DNA of 64,000 nt. Origin: Heliophilum fasciatum. GTDB lineage: Bacteria > Bacillota > Desulfitobacteriia > Heliobacteriales > Heliobacteriaceae. The number at the start of each line of letters is the position of its first letter. Within the stretch, counting starts at the first letter, position 1. The notes beneath the pieces are model-generated. The model worked only from the letters and a program-made list of their open reading frames with translations, ran no database searches and had not been told where the DNA came from. Shown here piece after piece: positions 50,003 to 61,058 of the stretch. Made by a program: the position numbers and the translations under genes. Where the stretch lies: contig NZ_SLXT01000001.1 in the NCBI RefSeq assembly GCF_004341395.1, positions 47,748 through 111,747 on the forward strand, in the 5' to 3' direction.

Positions 50003-50029
50003 ATTCGCTATGGCTGAACAAAATCCTTG
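50003..50029 (-). promoter_or_regulatory. Sigma-H-like (or sigma-A) promoter of the unknown gene
   Basis: AAGGATTT, 11 nt, AGCGAAT on the minus strand. An overlapping sigma-A reading also exists: TTGTTC, 17 nt, TAATAT ending about 49992. Either gives a leader of about 120 nt. It is part of a 251-bp gap with no gene; the rest holds the gltD terminator and a hairpin. Confidence 0.45.
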
Positions 50030-50066
50030 TGGTGACAATAACTTTTTTGGTAACGCGTAAGCCTAA

Positions 50067-50104
50067 GCAAAAAAGCCCTGCCGATAACCGGCAGGGCTTT
50101 TCGC
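50067..50104 (-). terminator. Terminator after gltD
   Basis: Arms AAAAGCCCTGCCGG / CCGGCAGGGCTTTT (central ATAA loop region shared) with T tract on the minus strand, 20 bp past the gltD stop. Confidence 0.9.
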
Positions 50105-50121
50105 TATACCTTGGGGACTAA

Positions 50122-51606
50122 TCAGGGCAAGTTGGTACTGCCCATCAAGTAGCGGTCGCATTCGCGGGCCGCTTGACGGCCTTCGCTGATCGCCCAGACG
50201 ACGAGGCTTTGACCGCGCCGCATGTCACCGGCGGCAAAGATGCCGGGCACATTCGTGGCGTAGGAACCTTCTTCCGCTTTCGCGTTGGAACGGGGATCGC
50301 GCTCGACGCCCAATTGTTCCAGCACGGTGTCTTCGGGGCCGAGGAAGCCCATGGCGAGAAGCACCAGTTGGGCCGGGTAGACTTTTTCACTGCCGGGAAT
50401 CTCTTTCGGGATAAAACGGCCTTGTTGGTCTTTGACCCACTCGACTTGTACCGTGTGCACTTCTTGGACATGGCCGTTCTCATCGCCGACGAATCGCTTC
50501 GTCGTAATGCAGTATTGACGGGGATCGGCGCCAAAGCGGGCAATGGCTTCCTGTTGACCGTAATCGGTTTTGCAGACTCGGGGGAATTGGGGCCAGGGGT
50601 TATCGGGCGTCCGCTCGTCGGGCATTTTCGGCATGATCTCCAGTTGGGTTACGGTGTTGCAGCCGTGGCGCAAGGAGGTACCGACGCAGTCAGTGCCGGT
50701 GTCGCCACCGCCGATGACGATGACGTCTTTACCGGCGGCGGAGATATAGTTGCCGTCCTCATGATTGGAATCGAGCAAGCTTTTCGTGTTGGCTTTCAGG
50801 AAGTCAACGGCGAAATGGATGCCAGCCAATTCACGGCCCGGGACGGGGAGATCACGGGGCTTGGTAGCGCCGCCGCAAAGGACGACAGCATCGTATGCTT
50901 GCTGCAGTTGGGTGGCCGGAATGTCTTTGCCCACTTCCGTACCGGTGACGAAGGTGATGCCCGATGCTTCCATGACATCGATGCGACGTTGTACCACCTG
51001 TTTTTCCAGCTTCATGTTAGGAATGCCGTACATCAACAAGCCGCCGGCGCGGTCAGCGCGCTCGTAGACGGTGACGGTGTGGCCGGCTTTATTCAGTTGC
51101 GCTGCGCAAGCGAGGCCGGCCGGTCCGGCGCCGACAACGGCGACTTTTTTACCGGTCCGTACGGCCGGTACCTCGGGCTGGACCCAGCCTGCTTCGTAGG
51201 CTTTGTCAATGATCGTACATTCGATGGTCCGGATCGTGACCGGGTCGCCGACCAGGCCGGTGGTGCAAGCGCCTTGGCAAGGCGATGGGCAGACACGGCC
51301 GGTGAACTCGGGGAAGTTGTTGGTCCGCGTTAACCGTTCCAACGCTTTCTCCCACAGCCCGCGATAAACGAGATCGTTCCACTCCGGCGGTGCGTTATGG
51401 AGGGGACAGCCGGAAGCCATCCCGTTGATCATCACGCCGCTGTGGCAATAGGGGACGCCACAAGCCATGCAGCGAGCGGCTTGGCGCTTAAGCGCTTCTT
51501 CGCTCATGGGCAGATGAAAGTCTTGCCAGTCCTTGACCCGTTCGATCGGATCGCGGTCGGCTAATTGTTCTTGTGCGTATTCGATAAAACCAGTTGGTTT
51601 GCCCAT
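50122..51606 (-). CDS. gltD: Glutamate synthase small subunit
   Basis: 494 residues. N-terminal iron-sulfur domain with [17 protein letters not shown] and [12 protein letters not shown] site [22 protein letters not shown] site [18 protein letters not shown]-terminal FAD motif [18 protein letters not shown]. Feeds NADPH electrons to GltB. Lies 21 bp downstream of gltB. Confidence 0.96.
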   Translation of the reverse strand: MGKPTGFIEYAQEQLADRDPIERVKDWQDFHLPMSEEALKRQAARCMACGVPYCHSGVMINGMASGCPLHNAPPEWNDLVYRGLWEKALERLTRTNNFPEFTGRVCPSPCQGACTTGLVGDPVTIRTIECTIIDKAYEAGWVQPEVPAVRTGKKVAVVGAGPAGLACAAQLNKAGHTVTVYERADRAGGLLMYGIPNMKLEKQVVQRRIDVMEASGITFVTGTEVGKDIPATQLQQAYDAVVLCGGATKPRDLPVPGRELAGIHFAVDFLKANTKSLLDSNHEDGNYISAAGKDVIVIGGGDTGTDCVGTSLRHGCNTVTQLEIMPKMPDERTPDNPWPQFPRVCKTDYGQQEAIARFGADPRQYCITTKRFVGDENGHVQEVHTVQVEWVKDQQGRFIPKEIPGSEKVYPAQLVLLAMGFLGPEDTVLEQLGVERDPRSNAKAEEGSYATNVPGIFAAGDMRRGQSLVVWAISEGRQAARECDRYLMGSTNLP

Positions 51607-51627
51607 CGTCGTTCCTCCAAACCTCTC

Positions 51628-54600
51628 TTAGTTGCCGCTGACGCGCGATTCGTCGTTTTTATTTGCTTCAAAGGCGGCCATAATGGCTTCCGTTCCGGTC
51701 AGCCCTTGCTGATGGGCACGGTCAATCGCTGCCATCATGCGCTTGTAGTCTTTGGGGATGACGCGGACAAACTTCGGCAGGTATGCTTCCCAGTTATCCA
51801 GCACGTCTTGAGCATATTGGCTGCCGGTGTACTGGACGTGTTTTTCGATCATCGCCTTGACGTGGGCGATGTCTTTTTCATCTTGCAGCGTTTCTAACTG
51901 CACCATTTCCATATTGCAGCGGTTGGCAAAAGTACCGTTGCGGTCGAGTACATAGGCGATACCGCCGGACATACCGGCTGCAAAGTTACGGCCTGTGCTG
52001 CCAAGGACCACGACGCGGCCGCCAGTCATGTATTCACAGCCATGATCGCCCACACCTTCGACAACAGCGTTGACGCCGCTGTTGCGGACGCAGAAGCGCT
52101 CGCCGGCGACGCCGCGGATATAGGCTTCGCCGGAGGTGGCACCGTAGAAGGCCGTATTGCCGATAATGATGTTTTCTTCGGGAACAAAGGTCGCTTGGGC
52201 CGGCGGATAAACGACGAGTTTACCGCCCGACAAGCCCTTGCCCACATAGTCGTTGGCATCGCCTTCGAGGGTCAGCGAGATGCCGCGAGTAACAAAAGCG
52301 CCAAAGCTCTGACCGGCCGAACCGTTAAATTTGAACTGGATCGTGTCTTCTGGCAGTCCGGCAGCGCCGTATTGGCGGGTCACTTCCGAACTGATGATGG
52401 TACCGACAACGCGGTTGACGTTGCCGATGGCCACTTCGGCTTTGACCGGTGTACCGGACTCAATTGCCGGTTGGGCCAGCGGCAGCAAGGTCGTCATATC
52501 GAGGGATTTATCGAGGCCATGATCCTGCGCTTGTGTGCAGAAGCGGCCAATATTTTCAGGAACGTTGGGTTGATAGAGCAGTGCCGCCAGGTCGATGCCC
52601 TGGGTTTTCCAGTGCCGTGTGGCTTGATTCTGCTCGAGGATTTCGGTGTGGCCGATCATTTCGTTGATCGTCCGGAAGCCCAGTTCCGCCATCAGTTCGC
52701 GTACTTCTTGGGCGATCATCTTCATGAAATTGACGAGATGGTCGGGATCGCCTTTGAAGTTCTTGCGCAGTTCGGGGTTTTGGGTCGCTACGCCGACGGG
52801 ACAGGTGTCGAGGTGGCAGACGCGCATCATGACGCAGCCCAGAACGACGAGCGGGGCTGTGCCAAAGGCAAATTCTTCGGCACCAAGCAGCGCAGCGATG
52901 ACAACATCACGGCCGGTCATCAGCTTGCCGTCCGTTTCCACGACGATGCGGTCACGCAGGTTGTTGAGCACGAGGGTCTGATGGGTTTCGGCGAGGCCCA
53001 ATTCCCAGGGCAGACCGGCGTGACGGATACTGGTGCGCGGCGATGCGCCGGTACCACCGTCATAACCGCTGATCAGCACCACATCGGCTTTACCCTTGGC
53101 TACACCGGCAGCGATGGTGCCGACACCAACTTCCGATACGAGCTTGACGTTGATCCGCGCCCGGGGATTGGCGTTTTTGAGATCATGGATCAGTTCGGCC
53201 AGGTCTTCAATGGAGTAAATGTCATGGTGCGGCGGCGGCGAGATCAGACCTACACCGGGTGTAGAGCCGCGCACTTCGGCGATCCAGGGATAGACTTTAC
53301 CGCCCGGGAGTTGACCGCCTTCCCCGGGCTTGGCGCCTTGAGCCATTTTAATTTGAATTTCGTCAGCGTTGACGAGGTAGTTCGCTGTGACACCAAAGCG
53401 ACCGGAAGCAACCTGTTTGATCGCACTGCGGCGCGAGTCGCCATTGGGCAGCGGAATGAAGCGCGCCGGATCTTCCCCACCTTCACCGGTGTTGCTTTTG
53501 CCACCGATACGATTCATGGCTATTGCCATCGTCTGATGGGCTTCCGGGGAAATGGAGCCAAAGCTCATGGCGCCGGTTTTGAAGCGACGGCAGATCGCTT
53601 CCACGGATTCCACTTCGTCGATCGGCACCGATTGACGATCCCGCTTGAAATCGAGCAAGCCGCGCAACGTCAAGGCGCGCTGGCTTTGATCGTTGATCAT
53701 GGCGGTGTATTTTTGGAACAGGCCATACTGGTTGGTTCGGCAAGCTTGTTGCAGCGTTTGTACCGCTTCCGGGTTAAAGAGGTGTGCTTCCCCCTTATGA
53801 CGCCACTGGAAGTCGGATCCGGAATCGAGGGTGATCTCCCGGCCTGGTTGTTGCGAGTAGGCGCGGTTGTGACGCAGTTCCACTTCGCAGGCAATGGCCG
53901 CCATATTGAGACCGCCCACACGGGACGGTGTCCAGGTAAAATGCTTGTCGATGACTTCTTGACTGATACCGACAGCTTCGAAGATCTGGGCACCGCGATA
54001 GCTTTGGATCGTGGAAATACCCATTTTGGACAGGATTTTGACAACGCCTTTGGTCGCCGCTTTGATGTAGTTGTACTCGGCTTTGGCTTGATCAACGCCG
54101 GTGAGCAGGCCGTTGCCCAAGCTTTCTTCGATCGTTTCAAAGACAAGGTAGGGGTTAATGGCGCTGGCGCCGTAGCCGATGAGCAGCGCAAAGTGATGAA
54201 CTTCCCGAGGTTCACCGGTTTCCACAACGATGCTGGCACGGGTCCGTTTGCCTTCCCGCACGAGGTAGTGTTGCAGCGACGATACGGCCAAGAGTGCCGG
54301 GATCGGTGCATAGGCTTCGTTGATGCCGCGGTCGGACAGGATCAGGATGTTGGCGCCTTCATCGATGGCCTTACCGGCGGTGGCCGACAGGTTTTCGAGG
54401 ACCTTTTCCATGCCTTGGCTGCCTTCGGCCACGTTGTAGATCATGGGCAGTTCGACGGGCCTAAAGCCTTCCCGTTGGATATGGCGAATTTTGGCCAGGT
54501 CTTTGTTGCTTAAAATCGGCGAAGGCAAGTGGAGTTGGCGGCAGCTTGCCGGTTCCGGCTGGATCAGGTTGCGCTCGGGGCCGATATGGGTACCGGTAGC

Positions 54601-56226
54601 GGTAACGATCTCTTCACGGATCGCATCGATGGGCGGGTTGGTCACCTGGGCAAAAAGCTGTTTGAAGTAGTTATAGAGAAGTTGCGGCTGCTCGGAAAGC
54701 ACAGCCAGCGGCGCATCGTTGCCCATGGAGCCGAGCGGGTCAATGGCGCTTTTGGCCATGGGCAAAACAATTTTGTCAAGCTGTTCATAGGTGTAACCAA
54801 AGGCTTGCTGGCGCTGACGCAGCGTTTCCAGGTCGGCCGTAGCCACTTGTTCGGCATCCGGCAGATCGGTAATTGCCATCAAGTGCTCTTGGAGCCACGC
54901 CCGGTAGGGATGCTCGCTAATGATGCGCTGCTTCACTTCTTCGTCGTCGATGATCCGACCTTCTTCCGTATCAACGAGAAACATCTTGCCAGGATGAAGC
55001 CGTTCTTTACGGACGATGTTTTCGGCGGGGATATCCAGGACGCCCACTTCCGAAGCAAGAACGATCAAGTCATCTTTCGTGACATAATAGCGCGCCGGGC
55101 GCAGGCCGTTGCGGTCCAGCGTAGCGCCGATCACTTTCCCGTCGGTAAAGGCGATGGCAGCAGGGCCGTCCCAAGGCTCCATCATGCAGCTATGGTATTC
55201 ATAGAATGCTTTTTTCTCATCGCTCATGCTTTCGTGATTCGCCCAGGGTTCGGGGATCATCATCATGGCCACATGGGGCAAGGAGCGGCCGGCCAGCATG
55301 AGGAATTCCATGGTATTGTCGAACATGGACGAGTCGCTGCCTTCGGCGTCGATGACGGGCATGACTTTCTTGATGTCATCGCCGAACGCTTCAGATGCGC
55401 ACATGGCTTGACGGGCATGCATCCAGTTGATATTACCGCGCAGGGTGTTGATTTCACCGTTATGGATCAGGTAGCGATAGGGATGGGCCCGCTCCCAACT
55501 GGGGAAGGTGTTGGTGCTGAAACGGGAGTGGACGAGGGCCAGCGCCGTTTCCATGGACGGATCTTGCAGATCGACATAAAATTTATCCACTTGCTCGGGT
55601 GTGAGCATCCCTTTATAAACGATCGTCCGCGCAGAGAACGATGCGGGATAGAAAAACTCACCGCCAGGCATCTTATCCATACGAATTGCTTTTTCCGCAC
55701 GTTTGCGGATCACATAAAGCTTCCGTTCAAAAGCTAGGTTATCAGTCAACGCTGTGTTCGGCGCGATGAAAACTTGGCGCACAAAGGGCTGCACCGATTT
55801 GGCTGTCTCACCGAGCGAACTGTTGTCGGTCGGTACGGTCCGCCAACCCAGTACGGTCTGGCCTTCTTCGGCAATGATCGCGTTCAGCTTCGCTTCGCAG
55901 GCTTGCCGCTGCTCCCCATCGGGCGATAAAAAAAGCATACCCACGCCATATTGGCCGGCTTCCGGCAGTTGAATATGATCGACAGCACAAGCTTTGGTTA
56001 AAAATGCATGGGGAATCTGCATCAGGATCCCCGCGCCGTCGCCACTGTTGGTTTCACTGCCTTGGCCGCCGCGATGATCAAGGTTGATCAGAACGCGGAG
56101 TGCTTGGTGAAGAATTTGATTTGATTTTTTGCCTTTGATATTGGCGACAAAGCCAATCCCACAGGCATCATGTTCAAATTGGGGATCGTATAGCCCCTGT
56201 TTCGGTGGCAATCCAATGTTTTTCAT
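51628..56226 (-). CDS. gltB: Glutamate synthase large subunit
   Basis: 1532 residues, full length. A 21-residue propeptide precedes the catalytic cysteine in HDACGIGF; class II amidotransferase domain about 22-430, central domain, FMN-binding synthase domain with [10 protein letters not shown] and [11 protein letters not shown], the 3Fe-4S cysteines in [19 protein letters not shown], and a C-terminal glutamine-rich beta-helix from about 1250. Makes two glutamates from glutamine and 2-oxoglutarate. The extended -10 TGCTATAAT at 56289 drives gltBD. A TTAAATGGAA box upstream is shared with gdhA. Confidence 0.97.
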   Translation of the reverse strand: MKNIGLPPKQGLYDPQFEHDACGIGFVANIKGKKSNQILHQALRVLINLDHRGGQGSETNSGDGAGILMQIPHAFLTKACAVDHIQLPEAGQYGVGMLFLSPDGEQRQACEAKLNAIIAEEGQTVLGWRTVPTDNSSLGETAKSVQPFVRQVFIAPNTALTDNLAFERKLYVIRKRAEKAIRMDKMPGGEFFYPASFSARTIVYKGMLTPEQVDKFYVDLQDPSMETALALVHSRFSTNTFPSWERAHPYRYLIHNGEINTLRGNINWMHARQAMCASEAFGDDIKKVMPVIDAEGSDSSMFDNTMEFLMLAGRSLPHVAMMMIPEPWANHESMSDEKKAFYEYHSCMMEPWDGPAAIAFTDGKVIGATLDRNGLRPARYYVTKDDLIVLASEVGVLDIPAENIVRKERLHPGKMFLVDTEEGRIIDDEEVKQRIISEHPYRAWLQEHLMAITDLPDAEQVATADLETLRQRQQAFGYTYEQLDKIVLPMAKSAIDPLGSMGNDAPLAVLSEQPQLLYNYFKQLFAQVTNPPIDAIREEIVTATGTHIGPERNLIQPEPASCRQLHLPSPILSNKDLAKIRHIQREGFRPVELPMIYNVAEGSQGMEKVLENLSATAGKAIDEGANILILSDRGINEAYAPIPALLAVSSLQHYLVREGKRTRASIVVETGEPREVHHFALLIGYGASAINPYLVFETIEESLGNGLLTGVDQAKAEYNYIKAATKGVVKILSKMGISTIQSYRGAQIFEAVGISQEVIDKHFTWTPSRVGGLNMAAIACEVELRHNRAYSQQPGREITLDSGSDFQWRHKGEAHLFNPEAVQTLQQACRTNQYGLFQKYTAMINDQSQRALTLRGLLDFKRDRQSVPIDEVESVEAICRRFKTGAMSFGSISPEAHQTMAIAMNRIGGKSNTGEGGEDPARFIPLPNGDSRRSAIKQVASGRFGVTANYLVNADEIQIKMAQGAKPGEGGQLPGGKVYPWIAEVRGSTPGVGLISPPPHHDIYSIEDLAELIHDLKNANPRARINVKLVSEVGVGTIAAGVAKGKADVVLISGYDGGTGASPRTSIRHAGLPWELGLAETHQTLVLNNLRDRIVVETDGKLMTGRDVVIAALLGAEEFAFGTAPLVVLGCVMMRVCHLDTCPVGVATQNPELRKNFKGDPDHLVNFMKMIAQEVRELMAELGFRTINEMIGHTEILEQNQATRHWKTQGIDLAALLYQPNVPENIGRFCTQAQDHGLDKSLDMTTLLPLAQPAIESGTPVKAEVAIGNVNRVVGTIISSEVTRQYGAAGLPEDTIQFKFNGSAGQSFGAFVTRGISLTLEGDANDYVGKGLSGGKLVVYPPAQATFVPEENIIIGNTAFYGATSGEAYIRGVAGERFCVRNSGVNAVVEGVGDHGCEYMTGGRVVVLGSTGRNFAAGMSGGIAYVLDRNGTFANRCNMEMVQLETLQDEKDIAHVKAMIEKHVQYTGSQYAQDVLDNWEAYLPKFVRVIPKDYKRMMAAIDRAHQQGLTGTEAIMAAFEANKNDESRVSGN

Positions 56227-56288
56227 TCCTTACAACCTCTTTTTAATTTTTTAACCATCGAAATATGGCTTCATTTAAGATCTTCAGC

Positions 56289-56341
56289 ATTATAGCACGT
56301 AAAACCACGATTTGTTCTTATAAATTACATTTTCCATTTAA
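56289..56341 (-). promoter_or_regulatory. gltBD promoter region with TTAAATGGAA box
   Basis: TGCTATAAT (extended -10) at 56289-56297; TTAAATGGAA at 56332-56341. GTATACAGAA lies further up at about 56356. The 283-bp gap between gltB and the PKS gene is strikingly AT-rich; nothing else is recognised in it beyond weak AT-rich promoter-like stretches. Confidence 0.5.
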
Positions 56342-56509
56342 GTTTATAGAGCATTGTATACAGAACACAAACTTCAGTATTTTTAATATAAGATCCATAA
56401 TTTTATCTGAATATTATTTGTTTTAATGAAATAACTATAGATTCGTTGTCATTTTCTTCACGGTGGTGCAATAAGCTAAAAAGAAATCGTCAAAAAAGGA
56501 GCGGATGTT

Positions 56510-57631
56510 GTGCCGCAAATTCTTTCTGTCGGAACAGCCGTCCCCCCCTATTGTGTCGATCAGGCGATGGCCCGCCGCTTTGCCCACTCCCTCTTTGCAT
56601 CATCCTTTGCCGACATTGGGCGGTTGCTCACCGTATTTGAGCACAGCCAGATCGAGGAACGATATTTTTGTGTTCCCACCGAATGGTTTGAAAAACCTCA
56701 TGATGTAGTCGAAAAAAACCGCCTTTATGAAGAACATGCGGTTGCCTTAGCTGCCACAGCGATTGAAACGTGCTTGGCGCAAGCCGGTGTGGCTGTGCAG
56801 GACGTGGACACTCTGCTTTGTGTTTCTTCCACCGGAATTGCTACGCCGACGATTGATATTCACATTGCCAACAAGTTAGGGATGTCGCCTCATCTGCATC
56901 GCTTACCGCTTTGGGGGCTAGGCTGCGCCGGTGGTGTGGCCGGCATTGCCCGGGCGGCGGAGATGGCCCGGGCTTATCCGGGACGTTATGTGTTACTCGT
57001 TACGGTGGAACTCTGTGGGCTGACTTTTATCTGGGATGATCGCAGTAAAAGCAATCTTATCGCCACGTCGCTGTTCAGCGACGGTGCAGCAGCAGTGTTG
57101 ATCGCCCACGAACCGATGCGCCGCCGTGGACACGGTCGTAGCTACGGCTCCGGTACGGAAGCGATACCGGGTCATTCCCGCAGCCGTTCACTGCGTGCGG
57201 GCCCGGAGATCATCGACTGTCAAAGTACGCGCTGGCCGGGAACGGGCGACGTCATGGGTTGGCAAGTGACGGAGCAAGGATTGAAGGTCGTCTTTTCCCG
57301 TCAGATTCCGCAAATTGTGCGCACTAAATGGGCGCCTGTCGTCAAGGCTTTTATTGCCGGTGAAGGGCTTGGGCCGGGCGATGTGCGCCGAGTGATCGCT
57401 CATCCCGGCGGTCTGCGCGTCATTGAAGCTTATGAAGCGGCCATGGGCTGGTCCGCTGAAGATACAGCGGCAAGCCGCGCTGTACTGCGTCATTATGGCA
57501 ACATGTCTTCAGCAACGGTACTTTTTGTGTTAGCCAAAGCGCTGGCCGATCCGCCACCGCCAGGCAGCTATGGTTTGATGACGGCCTTGGGACCGGGTTT
57601 CTGCTCTGAGCTTGCATTACTTCGCTGGTAA
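56510..57631 (+). CDS. bpsA: Type III polyketide synthase (BpsA-like)
   Basis: 373 residues from GTG at 56510 (AAAGGAGCGG upstream). Chalcone-synthase fold: nucleophilic Cys in GLGCAGGVAGIARAAEMA, His in VIAHPGGLRV and Asn in YGNMSSATVLFV, a complete triad. LFSDGAAAVLI is the thiolase-like turn. With the methyltransferase gene next door this matches B. subtilis bpsA-bpsB, which makes methylated alkylpyrones from fatty acyl-CoA. The product here is inferred to be alkylpyrone or resorcinol. Confidence 0.9.
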   Translation: MPQILSVGTAVPPYCVDQAMARRFAHSLFASSFADIGRLLTVFEHSQIEERYFCVPTEWFEKPHDVVEKNRLYEEHAVALAATAIETCLAQAGVAVQDVDTLLCVSSTGIATPTIDIHIANKLGMSPHLHRLPLWGLGCAGGVAGIARAAEMARAYPGRYVLLVTVELCGLTFIWDDRSKSNLIATSLFSDGAAAVLIAHEPMRRRGHGRSYGSGTEAIPGHSRSRSLRAGPEIIDCQSTRWPGTGDVMGWQVTEQGLKVVFSRQIPQIVRTKWAPVVKAFIAGEGLGPGDVRRVIAHPGGLRVIEAYEAAMGWSAEDTAASRAVLRHYGNMSSATVLFVLAKALADPPPPGSYGLMTALGPGFCSELALLRW

Positions 57632-57640
57632 GAGGTGTAG

Positions 57641-58162
57641 ATGATCATGGGACTGGTCGCGGTGCTTTTACTTGTCATCGTTCAGCGTTTGTTCGAACTA
57701 CAAATTGCCCAACGGCACCGCACTGCGTTGCTCGCCCGGGGAGCTTATGAAGTCGGTCAAGGGCACTATCCTTTTTTTGTGCTTTTGCACAGCTTATTCT
57801 TCGTCAGTTTAGTCGGGGAGGTCACCCTCTGGCACCGGACTTCGCCGGCATGGTGGCCTTTTGCGGCTGTCATGCTGGCGGTCGCCCAGGGGTTACGGCT
57901 TTGGTGCATACGCTCGCTCGGTGTGTTTTGGAATACACGGATTATTGTTTTACCGGGGGCAGCGTTAGTAAAAAAAGGTCCCTACCGGTATCTGCGTCAT
58001 CCCAATTACCTGGTGGTGATCATCGAATTGTTGGTGCTGCCCCTGCTCTTTGGCGCCTATGGGACAAGCTTGGTGTTCAGTTTAGCGAATTTGGTGCTGT
58101 TGTTGTGGGTGCGGATTCCCATGGAAGAAGCGGCACTGGCATATAAAAAAACGGCGCAGTGA
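57641..58162 (+). CDS. bpsB: Isoprenylcysteine methyltransferase-family protein (BpsB/YpbQ-like)
   Basis: 173 residues with about five membrane segments. SAM-binding C-terminal motif GPYRYLRHPNYLVVIIELL and the trailing RIPMEEAAL are typical of ICMT-type methyltransferases. Starts 10 bp after the PKS gene (GAGGTG upstream; an in-frame ATG at 57647 is possible). In Bacillus the partner O-methylates the pyrone; an isoprenoid substrate is unlikely by context. Confidence 0.88.
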   Translation: MIMGLVAVLLLVIVQRLFELQIAQRHRTALLARGAYEVGQGHYPFFVLLHSLFFVSLVGEVTLWHRTSPAWWPFAAVMLAVAQGLRLWCIRSLGVFWNTRIIVLPGAALVKKGPYRYLRHPNYLVVIIELLVLPLLFGAYGTSLVFSLANLVLLLWVRIPMEEAALAYKKTAQ

Positions 58163-58192
58163 AATGTTTGGTTTCACTGCGCCGTTTTTCAC
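58149..58192 (+). terminator. Terminator after bpsAB
   Basis: Perfect arms CGGCGCAGTGAAA / TTTCACTGCGCCG, then TTTTT; overlaps the bpsB stop codon. Confidence 0.93.
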
Positions 58193-58237
58193 TGGGGCCG
58201 TTTATTACTAGAACCTTTGTCCGCGAAGCCGTTTTTT

Positions 58238-60085
58238 CTATTCTAAAAAATGATTGAATCCTTTTGCCGGTAAATAATTCGGCGCCCCACCGTCAATATC
58301 CGGATGAACAGCGGTGATTCCGGCTTCCGGTTCGGTCAACTGACCAATGACCGTCACCGTTGTGCCGGTCTGGGCTTGAATGCTGGCCATCAAGCCCGGC
58401 ACCGCCGCCGGTGAGGCCGTGAAGATCAACTCATAGTCTTCCCCACCGGTTAGCGCGAAGGGTAGCACCGATTCCCCCTTAGCCTGCGACCAGCGCTGGG
58501 CGGCGGGACTGATCGGCAGGGCCGTCAGATCGATCTGCGCCCCACAGCGGGATGCGCGGCAAAGATGATGGACTTCACTGCTGATCCCATCACTGACATC
58601 CATCATGGCTGTCACACCGCCATGGGCGGCAAGCAGCAGTGCTTCCGGCACACGCGGCGTAGGGTCAAAGTGCCGGGCCAAAAGAAACGATGCGTCGTCT
58701 CGAAAGAATACGCCTGAAGTTTCGGCAAGTTCCGGGAACTCATGGTGCGGGCGAAGCAGTTCCTGCAAACCGATGGCCGAATCGCCTACCGTGCCGGTCA
58801 CTAAAATGAAGTCACCGGGACGACCGCCGCCACGGGTAATCGGCTCCCCTTTGGCCACGCCGATTAAGGTGATATTCAGGATCCACTTATCGGCGCAGAT
58901 CGTATCACCACCGGAGAGGAGCACACCGTAATCAGCAGCGACGGCACCCATCCCGGCATAAAGTTCTTCCACTTCTTCCACGGCTGCATGGGGCGGCACA
59001 CCGATCGATAAAAAAGCCCATCCGGGACGGCCACCCATCGCTGCGATATCACTGATATTGACGGCCAGCGCCTTGCGTCCCAATAGGTGAATGCGCTCCG
59101 GATGCCAGATAAAATGAACATCTTCCACGAGCATATCGGTAGTTACCAAGCAGCGCTTGCCTGCGGGAAAGTCAAGAACGGCAGCATCATCACCGATACC
59201 TAAGCGCAGGCCCCATAACGGCGACGAAGGAAACCACTGAAAAGCCCCATCATCGTGGGAATTCGCTTCGAGCGTTTCGCCTTGAATGGCCCCCTCGGTG
59301 CTCTCCCGGCCGCCTTTTTCCCATGCTTCTTGCAATCGGGCGATGAGACCGAATTCACCGACAGCGCTCAAGGGGGTACGGGTTACGCTGCCGTTGGTCT
59401 CTTCGGTTACTGCCAACGTTTCCTGGGATTCTTCTTGATACCGGTATGCTTCAAGTTGTTGCACCAGTGCCTGCGCGGCCGCTTCGGGATCACTAGCGGC
59501 CATGATCGCCGACACAACAGCAACACCGGCACTGCCGGCTTCAATCACGTCGGACACATTGCCTAGATGCAACCCACCGATGGCGACGACGGGCACCGAT
59601 ACAGCCTGGCAGATGGCCTTCAAGCCGGCAAGCCCCAACGCGGGTGCTTCTTCTTTTGTCGGTGTGGCAAAAACAGCGCTGGCACCGATGTAATCGGCAC
59701 CGTCACGCTCAGCAATTTGCGCTTCTTCAACCGAGGAAGCTGAGATACCGATAAGTACATCATCACCAAGGATCGCCCGGGCATGCTTGATCGGCATGTC
59801 CTCTTGCCCGAGATGAATCGCCGGTGCCGCCACGGCCAGGGCCACATCGATGCGATCATTGACTACAAAAAGTGCACCATAACGCTCACATAGGTCTTTT
59901 AGTTGGCTTGCTTCGGCGATCATCTCCCGGGTAGGCAAGGTTTTTTCGCGATATTGGACAACTTTTACACCACCCCGTAACGCTTGCTCGACAATCATCG
60001 TAAGCGGCCGCCCCTGACAGAGCGCGCGATCCGTCACCAGATAGGTCCACGGAAGTCGCTGGGGCCAAAAAATTGGCTTTTTCAC
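58238..60085 (-). CDS. thiE-thiL: Fused thiamine-phosphate synthase and thiamine-monophosphate kinase
   Basis: 615 residues in one open frame. Residues about 10-215 are ThiE: VTDRALCQGR, VKVVQYREK, LFVVNDRIDVAL, IHLGQEDMP, DYIGASAVFATPTK, VVAIGGLH and AGVAVVSAIM. A linker of about 60 residues (acidic, Thr/Gly-rich) leads to ThiL from about 235: GIGDDAAVL, VTTDMLVEDVHF, ALAVNISDIAAMGG, LSGGDTICAD, DVSDGISSEV and FALTGGEDYEL. It would join HMP-PP and thiazole-phosphate and then phosphorylate TMP to TPP. GTG start with AAGGAG in a tandem repeat. thiM lies upstream. Confidence 0.95.
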   Translation of the reverse strand: MKKPIFWPQRLPWTYLVTDRALCQGRPLTMIVEQALRGGVKVVQYREKTLPTREMIAEASQLKDLCERYGALFVVNDRIDVALAVAAPAIHLGQEDMPIKHARAILGDDVLIGISASSVEEAQIAERDGADYIGASAVFATPTKEEAPALGLAGLKAICQAVSVPVVAIGGLHLGNVSDVIEAGSAGVAVVSAIMAASDPEAAAQALVQQLEAYRYQEESQETLAVTEETNGSVTRTPLSAVGEFGLIARLQEAWEKGGRESTEGAIQGETLEANSHDDGAFQWFPSSPLWGLRLGIGDDAAVLDFPAGKRCLVTTDMLVEDVHFIWHPERIHLLGRKALAVNISDIAAMGGRPGWAFLSIGVPPHAAVEEVEELYAGMGAVAADYGVLLSGGDTICADKWILNITLIGVAKGEPITRGGGRPGDFILVTGTVGDSAIGLQELLRPHHEFPELAETSGVFFRDDASFLLARHFDPTPRVPEALLLAAHGGVTAMMDVSDGISSEVHHLCRASRCGAQIDLTALPISPAAQRWSQAKGESVLPFALTGGEDYELIFTASPAAVPGLMASIQAQTGTTVTVIGQLTEPEAGITAVHPDIDGGAPNYLPAKGFNHFLE

Positions 60086-60094
60086 TGCAATGCT

Positions 60095-60154
60095 CCTTAA
60101 TCCAGGTTCATTAATCCAAGTTCCTTAATCCAACCAAGTTCGCTAATCCAAGGT
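60095..60154 (-). repeat. Tandem 14-nt repeats ahead of thiE-thiL
   Basis: Four units of AACTTGGATTAANG type (one carries a 4-nt duplication), at 60095, 60109, 60123 and 60141. The one nearest the gene supplies the AAGGAG ribosome site. They fill about half of the thiM-thiEL spacer. Confidence 0.7.
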
Positions 60155-60196
60155 CATCATCAAGTTGGGGGAAAACGTTCTGGCCATAACGTTGGC

Positions 60197-61039
60197 TTAA
60201 CCCGCTGCACTGATCTTGGCCAGTTCCGCTGCCCGTTGGCCGTCAAGTCGATAGATTGCATCGAAAAAAGCCGTTTTGAAGCTGAGCGGCCCTCGTGGAC
60301 TTGTCCAACACTCATTGCCAAGCGCCAGCGGTACATGACCAGCCGCGATCTCACCAGCAGCACCGTAAAAGGCCACCGCCGCCGTTGCCGAGGTGAGACC
60401 GTCTTTTTCGACGGCACAGAATGACGCTACCACCGATGAGGCCATACAACCCGTCCCGGTTAGGCGGCTCATCCAGACATCGCCATTAGCAATCTCGAGC
60501 GTTTTTTCTCCATCCGATACGTAATCGATGACACCGGTAACGGCAGTAACAACACCAAATTGGCGTGCCAACGCTTTGGCTGCCGATACGCCGTCACCGC
60601 TGACGGCATCCACACCTTTGACGACAGATGCTTGTCCTGCTAACGCAGCAGCTTCAGCAGCATTGGCCCGGACGATAGTAACTTTCACTTCATTCAGAAT
60701 GCGCAGTGCCGCTTCAGTACGCATCTGCGTCGCTCCGGCACCGACGGGATCAAGAATGACCGGGACGCCGGCAGCATTCGCGGCTTGACCGGCCATGATC
60801 ATGGCATCAATCCAAGGCAAGGTAAGTGTGCCGATATTCAGCACAAGCGCACCGGCCATCCGGGCCATGGCGGCAACTTCTTCCGGTGCATGGGCCATCA
60901 CGGGCGAAGCACCGGTAGCCAAGACCATGTTCGCACAGTCAGTCATGGTCACGAAGTTCGTCAGGTGGTGGATCAGCGGGCGCCGGGCACGAAGCTCGGG
61001 AAGTTTGGTTTGTAAGCATACCAGCGCTTGTTGGGGCAT
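60197..61039 (-). CDS. thiM: Hydroxyethylthiazole kinase
   Basis: 280 residues. RRPLIHHLTNFVTMTDCANMVLATGASPVMAHAPEE is the family start; VILDPVGAGAT, VRANAAEAAAL, AVTGVIDYVSDG and LTGTGCMASSVVASF complete it, with the catalytic cysteine in the last. Salvages the thiazole moiety. Upstream lie three tandem 17-nt repeats and a 14-bp inverted repeat, no TPP riboswitch. thiD is not in the window. Confidence 0.95.
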   Translation of the reverse strand: MPQQALVCLQTKLPELRARRPLIHHLTNFVTMTDCANMVLATGASPVMAHAPEEVAAMARMAGALVLNIGTLTLPWIDAMIMAGQAANAAGVPVILDPVGAGATQMRTEAALRILNEVKVTIVRANAAEAAALAGQASVVKGVDAVSGDGVSAAKALARQFGVVTAVTGVIDYVSDGEKTLEIANGDVWMSRLTGTGCMASSVVASFCAVEKDGLTSATAAVAFYGAAGEIAAGHVPLALGNECWTSPRGPLSFKTAFFDAIYRLDGQRAAELAKISAAG

Positions 61040-61058
61040 GGGGTCGCCTCCTTCATCA

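Noticed and set aside
52042..54513. 823-residue open frame on the + strand
   Set aside because: It is the antisense of gltB, whose motifs are complete; the frame has no start signal and no family resemblance.
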